Assembly (NCBI RefSeq): GCF_003952385.1
Contig: NZ_CP034444.1
Span: 4,787,001-4,851,000 of the forward strand
DNA length: 64,000 nt
From: Mesorhizobium sp. M1D.F.Ca.ET.043.01.1.1
GTDB lineage: Bacteria > Pseudomonadota > Alphaproteobacteria > Rhizobiales > Rhizobiaceae
Direction of reading: 5' to 3'
The notes under the pieces were generated by a model. That model was not told the DNA's origin. It saw nothing but the letters and a program-made list of their open reading frames with translations, and ran no database searches. Positions 1-8,173 of this stretch are shown here, one piece after another. Both the position numbers and the translations under genes were made by a program. Each line of letters starts with the position of its first letter. Positions within the stretch are counted from its first letter, which is position 1.

Positions 1-226
1 GCCGGTCGGGCTGCAGACCTGGCTGGTGCGTGCCGCTCCCGACCAGGCCGAGAGCGCCGGCGGGCTGATGGTCGCAACGTTCCAGGTGGCGATCGCGCTG
101 GGCGCGGTCTTCGGCGGCCTGCTGGTCGACCATGCCGGCGTGGCGAGCGCCTTCGCCTACGGCGCCGTGGCGACGCTGCTCGCGGCGCTGGTGACTTTCG
201 CCATCGGGCCCAAACAGGCCGAATAG
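1..226 (+). CDS. MFS transporter, C-terminal end (partial)
   Basis: This is the 3' end of a gene that begins before the window; the reading frame is open from base 2. The visible 75 residues form a conserved loop with the APDQAESAGGL motif followed by two hydrophobic membrane segments with alternating Ala, Gly, Val and Leu, ending in a short polar tail (GPKQAE). This pattern matches the last two helices of drug or sugar efflux permeases of the major facilitator superfamily (AraJ-like DHA1 group). The substrate cannot be judged. It converges on the GFA-family gene, and a strong hairpin lies between them. Confidence 0.8.
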   Translation, partial: PVGLQTWLVRAAPDQAESAGGLMVATFQVAIALGAVFGGLLVDHAGVASAFAYGAVATLLAALVTFAIGPKQAE

Positions 227-234
227 TCCCGGAT

Positions 235-269
235 GCCGACAAGCCGGCCGATATGGCCGGCTTGTCGGC
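235..269. terminator. Bidirectional hairpin between convergent genes
   Basis: A perfect 15-bp inverted repeat (GCCGACAAGCCGGCC and its complement) encloses a 5-nt loop, GATAT. It lies 9 nt after the stop of the MFS gene and before the stop of the leftward GFA gene. There is no clear T-run, but position and stability fit a shared terminator. Confidence 0.7.
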
Positions 270-287
270 TGAGCGATGCGGTCCGGT

Positions 288-629
288 CTAGGCAGAGCGG
301 CCGTCGAATTCGAAGACCTGCACTGCGGTGAGGTCGACGTCCTCGAGGCAGTTGATGTTGATGTAGGCGCTGCGTTCGCTGCCCTGGCTGGCGTCGAAGG
401 GATGGATGCCGCAGGTCCGGCAGAAGCGATGCGCAATGGCGCTCCTGCCAAAAGTGTATTTGCCGAGGTCGTTGCCGCAGGCGACCAGCCGCATGCTGCC
501 ATGCGGTACGGCCCAAAGCAGCGCGCCCTTGCGCGCGCAGATCGAGCAATTGCAGCGCACCGCGCCGCCGATCTCGCCTTCGACCTCGAAAGCCACCTTG
601 CCGCAATGGCAGCTGCCTTTGTACAGCAT
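288..629 (-). CDS. GFA / CENP-V domain protein
   Basis: The 113-residue product belongs to the glutathione-dependent formaldehyde-activating (GFA/CENP-V) fold, a small zinc-binding beta protein. The conserved cysteines are visible: SCHCGKV near residue 8, CNCSIC near residue 30 and FCRTCGIH near residue 70. These bind one structural and one catalytic zinc in the family. The frame is open upstream to an earlier start, but the ATG at 629 gives the family N-terminus (MLYKGSCHCG), so I chose it. Most members have no proven reaction; glutathione adduct chemistry is only the founding example. Confidence 0.85.
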   Translation of the reverse strand: MLYKGSCHCGKVAFEVEGEIGGAVRCNCSICARKGALLWAVPHGSMRLVACGNDLGKYTFGRSAIAHRFCRTCGIHPFDASQGSERSAYININCLEDVDLTAVQVFEFDGRSA

Positions 630-711
630 CAGTCTGTTCCTATCGCTGGCAGGGTGCAAAGGCACGCTTGCCGGGTTATCCCTTTCGCCGGCCTTCCCAG
701 CCGGCATTATT

Positions 712-808
712 GCGGTTCAGCTTTCACAGAATCGCTGATCCGCTCCAAGCATTTGTTTTTGCGCAATTCCGGACCGAAGACCGCGACGCACGTGCTGGAA
801 TTGCTTTA
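712..808. repeat. Dispersed intergenic repeat, family A, copy 1
   Basis: About 97 bp running from GCGGTTCAGCTTTCACAGAA to CTGGAATTGCTTTA. It matches a second copy at 47828-47931 and, in reverse complement, a third at 58988-59092. Shared blocks are TTTGTTTTTGCGCAATTCCGG, an ACCGC(TA)CGCAC segment and CTGGAATTGCT. It fills the gap between the GFA gene and the amidase. Confidence 0.75.
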
Positions 809-842
809 AAGTCGTTGCATCCTTGCGGAGTCCGACGCCGAC

Positions 843-2138
843 ATGCAATCCGTCCGAGACCGTCTCGAAATCATCCTGTCACGTCTTGCCAGTCGCGCCG
901 CCAGCGAGAAGGTCTATACGAGGCTCTACGCCGAGGCGGCGCGAGCCGCCGCCGACGCGTCCGATGCCCGCCGGAAGGCCGGCGTGAGCCTCGGGGCGCT
1001 CGACGGCGCGATCGTCTCGATCAAGGATCTGTTCGACGTCGCCGGCGAGCCGACCCGGGCGGGCTCGCTTATGCTCGCCAGCGCCCAGCCTGCCGCGCAG
1101 GACGCGGCGATCGTGCGCCGGCTGCGCCAGGCGGGCGCGCTCATCCTCGGCAAGACCAACATGACCGAATTCGCCTTCACCGCGATCGGCGACAATCTGC
1201 ATTACGGCACGCCGGGCAATGCGGCCGATGCGAGCCTTATTCCGGGCGGCTCCTCATCCGGCGCCGGCGTCGCGGTGGGCGAGGGTACGAGCACGATCTC
1301 GATCGGCTCGGATACCGGCGGCTCGGTGCGCATCCCGGCCTCGCTCAACGGTGCCGCCGGTTTCAAACCGACGGCAAGGCGCGTGCCTCTGGCCGGCGCC
1401 TTTCCCTTGTCGGCGACGCTGGATTCGATCGGGCCGCTCGCCCGCAGCATTGCCGACTGCGCGGCGACCGACGCGATCATGGCCGGCGAGGAGCCGGTTG
1501 CGCTTCAGCCCGTCTCGCTAGCCGGGTTGCGCATCGGCATCCCCCGCGGCGTGCTCTTTGGCGAGACGCAGCCTGAGGTTCTCGATGCTTTCGACCGAAG
1601 TCTTCTGGGGATGGAGCAGGCGGGCGCGCGCATTGCCGACTTTCCGATCGACGACCTCATTGCCGAGATGCGCGCAGCGACCAAGCGCGCCTCGATCGCG
1701 TCGATGGAGGGTGCGGAGGTGCATGCCGAGTGGCTGGCAGCCGGCGCCTCCGTGCCGGTCGATCCGCATATCACGGGCCCGATGTCGCGTGCGCTGACGG
1801 TTCCCGCTTCCGCCTATATCAGGACGATCCGCCGCCGTGGGGAATTGGTCGCGGCCATGGAGGAGCGGCTGCAGGGGGTTGACGTGCTCGCGCTGCCGAC
1901 CGTGCCGATGGTTGCGCCGTCGATCGCCGCCATGGCCGGCGATGAGGCGCTGCGCGACCGGACGGAAGGCCTGCTGCTGCGCAACACCCAGGTCGCCAAC
2001 CAGTTCGACCTCTGCGCGGTCTCGCTGCCGATGCCCGGGATGAGGCTGCCGGCCGGGCTGATGCTGGTGGGGAGACACGGGCATGACCGGCATCTGCTTG
2101 CCGTTGCGGCGGCAGTGGAGGTTTTGCTGAAAGATTGA
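843..2138 (+). CDS. Amidase-signature family hydrolase
   Basis: A 431-residue amidase-signature enzyme, cytoplasmic, hydrolysing a carboxamide of unknown identity. The Ser-cisSer-Lys triad is complete: Lys61 in IVSIKDLFDVAG, cis-Ser137 in PGGSSSGAG and nucleophile Ser161 in DTGGSVRIP. The usual glycine-rich core spans roughly residues 60-175. The family includes GatA of the Glu-tRNA amidotransferase, but this gene has no gatC or gatB next to it and is shorter than GatA (about 490), so a stand-alone catabolic amidase is more likely. The ATG at 843 follows repeat A copy 1 directly. It converges on the small secreted protein at 2158-2544. Confidence 0.88.
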   Translation: MQSVRDRLEIILSRLASRAASEKVYTRLYAEAARAAADASDARRKAGVSLGALDGAIVSIKDLFDVAGEPTRAGSLMLASAQPAAQDAAIVRRLRQAGALILGKTNMTEFAFTAIGDNLHYGTPGNAADASLIPGGSSSGAGVAVGEGTSTISIGSDTGGSVRIPASLNGAAGFKPTARRVPLAGAFPLSATLDSIGPLARSIADCAATDAIMAGEEPVALQPVSLAGLRIGIPRGVLFGETQPEVLDAFDRSLLGMEQAGARIADFPIDDLIAEMRAATKRASIASMEGAEVHAEWLAAGASVPVDPHITGPMSRALTVPASAYIRTIRRRGELVAAMEERLQGVDVLALPTVPMVAPSIAAMAGDEALRDRTEGLLLRNTQVANQFDLCAVSLPMPGMRLPAGLMLVGRHGHDRHLLAVAAAVEVLLKD

Positions 2139-2157
2139 AGGCCGGAATTTGGGCGGC

Positions 2158-2544
2158 TTAGCGGGATGAGCAGTGGCTGCGTTCGCTGTCCTTTGCCGCG
2201 CGCTCGATTCCGGTGGCGACCAGCGTCGGCAGGCTGTAACGCTTGCCGTTGAAAATAAGCGGCCGGTTCTCGATCGTGCCGGCGACGACGAGCTTGCCGG
2301 CATAGAGCTTGTCGGCGAGGTCGAGCGCCTTGTCCTGTTGCGGCAGGCCGTCGATGTCGACCAAGATGCCCTTGACGATCTTGCCGGAGGCAAGGTCGAG
2401 CGCGCTGTTCGAAGGGCAGGGCGCCATCACGCAGCGCAGGCCGTTGTCGCAGGGCACGTAGCTGCCCTGCCCGGCGGCGCGAACCTCGGCCGCGGACAGG
2501 CAGAAACCGGCGATCAGAAGGGCACGCGCGACACTTTTGGTCAT
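2158..2544 (-). CDS. Small secreted protein of unknown function
   Basis: 128 residues with a signal peptide (MTKSVARALLIAGFCLSAAEVRA, likely cut after AEVRA). The mature part has three cysteines close together (VPCDNGLRCVMAPCPSNS) and a fourth near the C-terminus, which suggests disulfides in the periplasm. I do not recognise a named domain. The segment reading GKIVKGILVDIDGL and then KLVVAGTIENRPLIFNGKRY resembles small proteins that end in a metal or ligand-binding beta sheet, but that is only an impression. It stands alone between the amidase and the leftward dehydrogenase operon. Confidence 0.7.
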   Translation of the reverse strand: MTKSVARALLIAGFCLSAAEVRAAGQGSYVPCDNGLRCVMAPCPSNSALDLASGKIVKGILVDIDGLPQQDKALDLADKLYAGKLVVAGTIENRPLIFNGKRYSLPTLVATGIERAAKDSERSHCSSR

Positions 2545-2595
2545 CGCAGGAAGGTCGTCGTCAAATCCGGGAAAATTGAGGCGGGCGGGGAAGCG

Positions 2596-3573
2596 TCAGT
2601 CCGCCGGGAAGCGCCGCCGGTAGTGGTCGATCACATCCGGATTGCGCAGATTGACCGGCAGCTTGTCGGCAAGCACCAGCAAGGCCTCGCCGGCCGCGCC
2701 CACACCCATGCGCATCATGGATTCCTCGGTGATGCCGGCCATATGCGGGGTGACGATGACGTTGTCGAAGCCGAAATAGGGATGGTTCGGCGGCAGCGGC
2801 TGGGTCGCGAAGACGTCGAGCGCCGCACCCCCGATGCGGCCCTTTCGCAGGGCTTCGATCAGCGCCTCGTCGTCGACCACAGGCCCACGCGAGACATTGA
2901 TCAAAAGCGCATGGGGCTTCATGCGGGCGATGCGCTCGCGGCTGATCAGGCCGCGCGTCTCCTCGGTCAGCGGGCAGCAGAGCACGATGATGTCGCTCTG
3001 CTCGACCAGCGCGTCGATCGACAGGAAGCCGACACGCTCGGGCGCCGGGCGCAGGCTGCGCGTGGTCGCAACGACGTTGAGGTCAAAACCATGCGCCGCG
3101 ATATGGCCGACCGCCTGGCCGACCGCGCCGAGGCCGACGATGCCGATGGTCTTGCCGGCAAGCTCGCTGCTCGAATTGGCGTGCTCGCGCCCGGCAAGCC
3201 AGCCCTTGGCCCGCAAGTCCCGGTCGACCACGCGAAATCGCCGAAGCAGGGCGAGCGTCACGAACATCACATGCTCGGCGACCGAGCGGGCGTTGACCGC
3301 CGGCACATTCGCCACCAGCACGCCGGCGGCGGTGGCCGCTTCGAGCGGGATCATGTCCAGCCCCGCGCCGTGGCGGATCGCGGCGCGCAGACTCTTGGCG
3401 CCGGCAAAGAGCTCCGGCGGCAGCGGCGCGCGCACGATGACGATGTCGGCATCACTGGCTTCGGCGATCAGCGTCCGGGCGTCGAGGGCGGGGGCGATCG
3501 CAAGCCTGCCGGCGCCCGCCAGCATGGCCGTGGCGCGTGGGTGCAGCGGGTGCGTCGACAGAATCTTGCGCAT
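2596..3573 (-). CDS. D-2-hydroxyacid dehydrogenase (NAD-binding)
   Basis: A 325-residue member of the D-isomer-specific 2-hydroxyacid dehydrogenase family, interconverting a 2-keto acid and a D-2-hydroxy acid with NAD(P). The Rossmann motif GIVGLGAVGQAVG begins near residue 145. The signature LLINVSRGPVVDDEALIEAL carries the catalytic Arg, a Glu follows, and the catalytic His is in VTPHMAG. Length is normal for the family. It is the gene furthest from the operators in the leftward arm of the catabolic locus and is separated from the regulator by repeat family B. The exact substrate (glyoxylate, hydroxypyruvate or a sugar-derived keto acid) is open. Confidence 0.87.
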   Translation of the reverse strand: MRKILSTHPLHPRATAMLAGAGRLAIAPALDARTLIAEASDADIVIVRAPLPPELFAGAKSLRAAIRHGAGLDMIPLEAATAAGVLVANVPAVNARSVAEHVMFVTLALLRRFRVVDRDLRAKGWLAGREHANSSSELAGKTIGIVGLGAVGQAVGHIAAHGFDLNVVATTRSLRPAPERVGFLSIDALVEQSDIIVLCCPLTEETRGLISRERIARMKPHALLINVSRGPVVDDEALIEALRKGRIGGAALDVFATQPLPPNHPYFGFDNVIVTPHMAGITEESMMRMGVGAAGEALLVLADKLPVNLRNPDVIDHYRRRFPAD

Positions 3574-3680
3574 CGGGGTCCTGGTTGTTTCAGCCGCATT
3601 TCTGCGAAGCCAAGCAATAACGCAGCAAAATGCTCCAAAGCGGGTCGCGCTGAAAAGGGCTCAAGCGGCCGGGTTTGGTT

Positions 3681-3730
3681 CTTTTTTGTGCATGTCGCTT
3701 TCCGACCGCTGCGCGCTTTTGGGCGACTTG
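3681..3730. repeat. Dispersed intergenic repeat, family B, copy 1
   Basis: A roughly 50-bp block (TTTTTTGTGCATGTCG, then CCGCTGCGC, then TTTTGGGCGA) similar to 14986-15040. It touches the stop codon of the leftward FCD regulator at 3733. Copy 2 sits in the same place relative to another leftward gene, so it may serve as a 3'-end hairpin. Confidence 0.65.
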
Positions 3731-3732
3731 CG

Positions 3733-4455
3733 CTAGGCCTTTTCGAGCGTCGCGCTTTTCGGCTCCACCCAGCGACCTTCGATGATCCCCTTCCAGTAGC
3801 TCTCGGCGCCCTGCAGGTGCGCGCTCATCAGCGCCTGGGCCAAATTGCCGTCGCGACGCAGCAGCGCCTCGTAGATCTGGATGTGCTCGGCATGCGAGCG
3901 CACGCTGCGCTCGGGATCGTTGAAATAGATCGGCAGGCGCTGCTCGCCCATCAGGTAGTAGACACTGCAGATGTTGTGGAAGACGCCGTTCTTGGTCGCC
4001 CGCACGATCTCGAGGTGGAACTCGCGGTCCTCCTTGGCGAGGCCTTCGCCTGCGGCGATGCGTTCCTCGGAGGCTTTGAGGATCTCGCGCAGCCGCTCGA
4101 AATTCTCCTCGGTGGCGCGCGAGCAGGCAAGCTCGGCCGCCTTGATCTCATGGATCTTGCGCAGTTCGACCGTCTCGTAGATCTGCACCGGATCGAGCGG
4201 CAGGCCCGCGCGGGCGAAGAGCGCCAGCGCTTCCACGCTCGCCTGCTTGGTGTCGATATAGATGCCGGATTTGGCGCGGCGCTCGACGATGCGCATGGCT
4301 TCGAGGATCGCCAGCGCCTCGCGGATCTGGCCGCGGCTGACGCCGAAATGTTCCGCCAGCTCGCGCTCCGACGGCGTGCGGCCCGACTCCTTGTCCGAGT
4401 TGGAGAACAGATAGGCGGCGAGTTCCGCGAGAAGGTTCTTTTCTTTCATCGTCAA
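3733..4455 (-). CDS. GntR-family regulator, FCD (FadR-like) subgroup
   Basis: A 240-residue DNA-binding repressor or activator. The N-terminal winged helix (residues about 8-68) has the GntR pattern TPSERELAEHFGVSRGQIREALAILE. Residues about 90-225 form an all-helical FCD ligand domain with likely metal ligands in KEDREFH and in the HAEH and SAHLQG segments. The start overlaps the stop of the enolase-superfamily gene by 4 nt (ATGA), so the two are co-translated. FCD regulators commonly bind TGGTNNNACCA palindromes, and two perfect ones lie in the divergent promoter region at 6672 and 6852. It probably controls both arms of this locus in response to a sugar acid. Confidence 0.88.
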   Translation of the reverse strand: MTMKEKNLLAELAAYLFSNSDKESGRTPSERELAEHFGVSRGQIREALAILEAMRIVERRAKSGIYIDTKQASVEALALFARAGLPLDPVQIYETVELRKIHEIKAAELACSRATEENFERLREILKASEERIAAGEGLAKEDREFHLEIVRATKNGVFHNICSVYYLMGEQRLPIYFNDPERSVRSHAEHIQIYEALLRRDGNLAQALMSAHLQGAESYWKGIIEGRWVEPKSATLEKA

Positions 4456-5627
4456 ATGCGTTGCGCGTGCGCCTCCAGGAATCGCTCCGAAACGGTGAAT
4501 CCCAATCCAGGCTTTTCAGGGATCGCTATCATACCGTCCTTTGCTTCGACAGTCTCCTCGACGAGGTCGTGGATCATCGGATTGGCGCCCAGCGAGTATT
4601 CGACGGTGAAGCTCGCGGGCGAGGCCGCGCAGACATGCAAGCCGGCGAAGAAGCAGGGCGCGCCGGCCCACAGATGCGGCGCGAAGCGCAAGTTGAAGGC
4701 GCTGGCGATGGTGCCGATCTTCATCGCCTCGCTGATGCCGCCGCAGAAGGCGGGATCGGGCTGGAAGATGTCGGCCGATTTCAACACCGCGAGATCGCGG
4801 AAGGCATAGCGCGTCGCCTCGCTCTCGCCGGTGGCGATCGGTGTTGAGCCCGAGGCGCGCACCTCGGCCATGCCTTGCTTGTCGTCGGCGATCACCGGTT
4901 CCTCGAACCAGGCGAGGTCGAGATCGGCGGTGAGGCCGATGAAGCGCTTGGCTTCGGCCACGGTGTAGGTGCCGTGCGCGTCGACCATCAGATCGATGCC
5001 GGGGCCGATCGCTTCCCTGGCGGCGCGCACGCGCGCGGCCGAGATATGCGGCGCGCCGTCCATCGCGCCGACGCGCATCTTCAGCGCCTTGAAGCCGCCT
5101 TTGTCGATGTAGGATTTGAGCTGCTCGCCGATGGCATCGGCCGAAGCCCAGCCGCCGGAGGCATAGGCCTGCATGCGCTCGACCTTGCGGCCGCCGAGCA
5201 GCCGCCAGACCGGCTGCCCCAGCGACTTGCCGAGGATGTCCCAGAGCGCGATGTCGACGGCACTGATCGCCGCCACGCTCATGCCGCGCCGCGCCAGTTG
5301 CGGCATGGCATGCCCGGCATGGGCTGCCGTGTTGTGGCGCACGCCGTTGTAGAGCATCTCCCAGATGATGCCGATATCGGCCGGGTCGCGGCCGATGAGC
5401 TGCGGCGCAATCTCGTGATTCAGCATGTGGACAAGCGCGCCGTAGCTGCCGGCGCTGCCGGCGGCATTCTTGCCCTCGCCCCAGCCGACCAGGCCGTCAT
5501 CGGTTTCGATGCGCAAAATCGCGGCGTCGAACGTCGTCACCTGGCCGAAGTCGCTGCGATGCTGCTTCGCGACTTCGATCGGTATGCGGACCCACCAGGC
5601 CTGGACGCTTTTGATACGCATCTTCAT
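4452..5627 (-). CDS. Mandelate racemase / muconate lactonizing enzyme family protein
   Basis: A 391-residue enolase-superfamily enzyme, Mg-dependent, abstracting the proton next to a carboxylate. The capping domain occupies the first 120 residues; the barrel carries FKALKMRVG (the K-x-K/R base position), metal ligands Asp in LMVDAHGTY, Glu in WFEEP and Glu in ATGES, and the His of APHLWA. These are the marks of the mandelate racemase subgroup, most of whose members are acid-sugar dehydratases. It overlaps the FCD regulator by 4 nt and lies 49 nt after the TIM-barrel gene, so it is in the leftward operon. Dehydration of a sugar acid is the best guess. An ATG two codons in (5621) is an alternative start. 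Confidence 0.87.
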   Translation of the reverse strand: MKMRIKSVQAWWVRIPIEVAKQHRSDFGQVTTFDAAILRIETDDGLVGWGEGKNAAGSAGSYGALVHMLNHEIAPQLIGRDPADIGIIWEMLYNGVRHNTAAHAGHAMPQLARRGMSVAAISAVDIALWDILGKSLGQPVWRLLGGRKVERMQAYASGGWASADAIGEQLKSYIDKGGFKALKMRVGAMDGAPHISAARVRAAREAIGPGIDLMVDAHGTYTVAEAKRFIGLTADLDLAWFEEPVIADDKQGMAEVRASGSTPIATGESEATRYAFRDLAVLKSADIFQPDPAFCGGISEAMKIGTIASAFNLRFAPHLWAGAPCFFAGLHVCAASPASFTVEYSLGANPMIHDLVEETVEAKDGMIAIPEKPGLGFTVSERFLEAHAQRI

Positions 5628-5676
5628 CCCCGGCCCTGCCGCCCGGCGAGGGCGGAAGGGCTAAGCTTCGATCGAA

Positions 5677-6564
5677 CTACTTGATCAGCGGCAGCAGCGT
5701 TTCGGCGGTGATGCGCATCTGGTCGGTGTAGAACTTCTCGGTGAGCAGGCTGGAGCCGTGGTCCTGGATGAATTTGAGCTGCTCGGGCGAGATGTCGACC
5801 GGGTTGCGCTCCACCATCTCCGGATAGGGCGCGGCCGGCGTGCGGTCGACGGGCGCGACGAACTCGTTGGTCAGCGCGCCGTCATAGCCGATCTCCTTCA
5901 GCGTGCCGACGATCTTCGGCCAGTCGATCTGGCCGAGGCCGGCGGCGAAGCGGTTGTTGTCGGCGACATGGAAGTCGAAAAGACGTTTTCCCACCTGACG
6001 GATGGCGTCGTAGACGTTAAATTCCTCCATGTGGATGTGGTAGGCGTCGAGGCAGACGCCGCATTCCGGGCTCACCGCATCGGCAAGCGCGAGCGCCTGG
6101 GCGCCGCGGTTGAACAGATAGGTCTCGAAGCGGTTGAGCGGCTCGACGGCGATCTTGACGCCGACCTTCTTGGCATGGGCGAAGCATTCGCGCGTGGCGT
6201 CCACCACCCAGCCCCACTCTTCCGCTTCGGTGCCGTCGGGCACCACCTTGCCGACGGTGGCCGGAACGAGCGTGATGATCTCGCCGTCGAGCTCGCTCAC
6301 CATGGTGAGCACGTCCTTGACGTATTGCACCGAGCGCTCGCGCTGGCCCTGGTTCTTGGCGGCAAGGTTGCGTTCGCCCAGCATCAGCGTCACCGAGCCC
6401 CAGCAGCGGATGCCGTGTTCCTTCAAGAGCGCGCGCGTCTCCCTGGTCTTGTACTGCTCGGGCTCGCCGGAAATCTCGATCGACTCATAGCCGAGCTTCT
6501 TGATGCGCTTGAGCGTCACCTCCAGCGGCTCCGCCCGCATCCAGTTGTGCGTCGAAAGATGCAT
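5677..6564 (-). CDS. TIM-barrel sugar isomerase/epimerase
   Basis: A 295-residue protein of the xylose-isomerase-like TIM barrel (AP endonuclease 2) family, which isomerises or epimerises sugars or keto-sugars with a bound divalent metal. Expected ligand motifs are present: VEPLNRFE (Glu), CLDAYHIHMEE (Asp, His), DFHVADNNR (His) and a late Glu in LTNEFVA. It is the first gene of the leftward operon; its start codon lies 108 nt from an FCD-type operator. A repeat of the same fold occurs on the other side of the promoter (6967 and 9530), so related steps are split between the arms. Confidence 0.87.
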   Translation of the reverse strand: MHLSTHNWMRAEPLEVTLKRIKKLGYESIEISGEPEQYKTRETRALLKEHGIRCWGSVTLMLGERNLAAKNQGQRERSVQYVKDVLTMVSELDGEIITLVPATVGKVVPDGTEAEEWGWVVDATRECFAHAKKVGVKIAVEPLNRFETYLFNRGAQALALADAVSPECGVCLDAYHIHMEEFNVYDAIRQVGKRLFDFHVADNNRFAAGLGQIDWPKIVGTLKEIGYDGALTNEFVAPVDRTPAAPYPEMVERNPVDISPEQLKFIQDHGSSLLTEKFYTDQMRITAETLLPLIK

Positions 6565-6671
6565 GGTCTATCCTTCCCAGAATTCGCCTGTCACGTTTTT
6601 TTGGCGGCGTTCTCCAACGAGCCCGCCGCATGATCTCCTCCCCACGGCGTTCCAGCGGTTTTTCTCGAAAC

Positions 6672-6682
6672 TGGTTCGACCA
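6672..6682. promoter_or_regulatory. Putative FadR/FCD-type operator, leftward arm
   Basis: TGGTTCGACCA is a perfect TGGTNNNACCA palindrome, the pattern typical for FadR-subfamily GntR regulators. It lies 108 nt upstream of the leftward isomerase start. The FCD regulator at 3733-4455 is the obvious candidate ligand. Confidence 0.7.
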
Positions 6683-6851
6683 ATTGGGCCTGACAAGACC
6701 TCTACAGCAAATTCACATGAACGGCAAGGAGACCCGGAGACGGGCTCGGAGTGCCAAGTAATTAATTGATTTTTATCGACTAAATTCTTCAGGCGCGACC
6801 CTGCCGGGCGCTTTTGGCGCGTTTCCGGCCGCTTGACCAAACGGCCATATT

Positions 6852-6862
6852 TGGTAATACCA
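6852..6862. promoter_or_regulatory. Putative FadR/FCD-type operator, rightward arm
   Basis: TGGTAATACCA is a second perfect TGGTNNNACCA palindrome, 105 nt upstream of the rightward isomerase start and exactly 180 bp centre to centre from the first. The rest of the 6565-6966 gap is locally AT-rich around 6760 (a TTAATTGATTTTTATCGAC stretch) and shows no gene. Confidence 0.72.
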
Positions 6863-6966
6863 GAATGGCGCCGCGCTCTGGCGTCGATATCAAATGACCG
6901 AACAGGCTGGCCCTCACTTCAATCGGCGCTATGCTTGGTCGCGAAAATCAGAGAGGGAGGATGCCG

Positions 6967-8022
6967 ATGCCGACGACGATGAAGGGTCCCGGCCTGTTTC
7001 TGGCGCAGTTCGCGGGCGACGCCGCTCCATTCAATTCGCTGGCCTCGATCACCAAATGGGCGGCCGGCCTCGGCTATAAAGGCGTGCAGATCCCGACCTG
7101 GGACGGCCGCCTGTTCGACCTTAAGAAGGCGGCCTCGTCGAAAGCCTATTGCGACGAGGTGAAGGGGATATGCGCCGACGCGGGCGTCGAGATCACCGAG
7201 CTGTCGACTCACCTGCAGGGTCAGCTGGTCGCAGTGCATCCGGCCTATGACGCGCAGTTCGACGGTTTCGCGCCGGCGGCGGTGCACAACAATCCGAAAG
7301 CCAGGCAGAAATGGGCCGTCGAGCAGATGGAGTTCGGCGCCAAGGCGTCGAAGAATCTCGGCCTCAAGGCGTCGGTTTCCTTCAGCGGCGCGCTCGCCTT
7401 CCCGTACCTCTATCCGTGGCCGCAGCGGCCGCCGGGGCTGATCGAGGAGGCATTCGCCGAGCTCGGCAAGCGCTGGAAGCCGATCCTCGACGTCTATGAC
7501 GAGAACGGCGTCGATGTCGGCTACGAGATCCACCCGGGCGAGGACGTATTCGACGGCGCGACCTTCGAGATGTTCCTCGACGCGGTCGGCGGCCACAAGC
7601 GCTGCAACATCAACTACGATCCGTCGCACTTCCTGTTGCAGCAGCTCGACTATCTCGAATTCATCGACATCTACCACGAGCGGATCAAGGCCTTCCACGT
7701 CAAGGATGCCGAGTTCAACCCGACGGGGCGTCAGGGCGTCTATTCGGGCTATCAGGGCTGGGTCAACCGCGCGGGACGCTTCCGCTCGCTCGGCGACGGC
7801 CAGGTGGATTTCAGCGGCATCTTCTCAAAGCTCACCCAGTACAATTACGATTCCTGGGCGGTGCTGGAATGGGAATGCTGCCTGAAGCATCCGGAAGACG
7901 GCGCTGCCGAAGGCGCGCCCTTCATCCAGCACCACATCATCCGGGTCACGGAGAGGGCCTTCGACGATTTCGCCGGCGGCACCAGCGACAAGAAGCTCTT
8001 GCGCGCGATGATGGGGATCTAG
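6967..8022 (+). CDS. TIM-barrel sugar isomerase/epimerase
   Basis: A 351-residue member of the same xylose-isomerase-like family, with metal-site motifs VGYEIHPGED (Glu), CNINYDPSHF (Asp, His), AFHVKDAEF (His) and a C-terminal Glu in AVLEWECC. It is longer than the 295- and 284-residue paralogues because of loops around residues 90-150. Two in-frame ATGs stand close together; the GGGAGG motif is adjacent to the one at 6961 but properly spaced (6 nt) from the one at 6967, so I prefer 6967. It starts the rightward arm and is followed by a Gfo/Idh/MocA oxidoreductase, a pairing typical of keto-sugar metabolism. Confidence 0.86.
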   Translation: MPTTMKGPGLFLAQFAGDAAPFNSLASITKWAAGLGYKGVQIPTWDGRLFDLKKAASSKAYCDEVKGICADAGVEITELSTHLQGQLVAVHPAYDAQFDGFAPAAVHNNPKARQKWAVEQMEFGAKASKNLGLKASVSFSGALAFPYLYPWPQRPPGLIEEAFAELGKRWKPILDVYDENGVDVGYEIHPGEDVFDGATFEMFLDAVGGHKRCNINYDPSHFLLQQLDYLEFIDIYHERIKAFHVKDAEFNPTGRQGVYSGYQGWVNRAGRFRSLGDGQVDFSGIFSKLTQYNYDSWAVLEWECCLKHPEDGAAEGAPFIQHHIIRVTERAFDDFAGGTSDKKLLRAMMGI

Positions 8023-8029
8023 CACCGCT

Positions 8030-8160
8030 TTCCCTCCCCCTTCAGGGAGGGTCGATCCGCAAAGTGGGTCGGGTGGGGTCGCCGGGCGTGGAGCCCGGCA
8101 TGAACCCACCCTTCCCGGCCTTTCGGGCCACCCTCTCCTCGATGGAGGGTATTTCAGACA
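8030..8160. repeat. Intergenic palindromic element between 6967 and 8174 genes
   Basis: The gap is built of hairpins: CCCTCC...GGGAGGG at its start, a central GCCGGGCGTGGAGCCCGGC, outer GGGTGGG and CCCACCC arms, and ACCCTC...GAGGGT near the end. It resembles short dispersed rhizobial intergenic palindromes rather than a coding remnant. It could modulate read-through to the downstream oxidoreductase. Confidence 0.6.
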
Positions 8161-8173
8161 AGGGAGACAAAAA

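Noticed and set aside
2173..4809. 878-codon open frame on the plus strand
   Set aside because: It runs antisense to four well-supported leftward genes; its peptide is Arg/Asp/Ala-rich with no family pattern, typical of GC-rich shadow frames.
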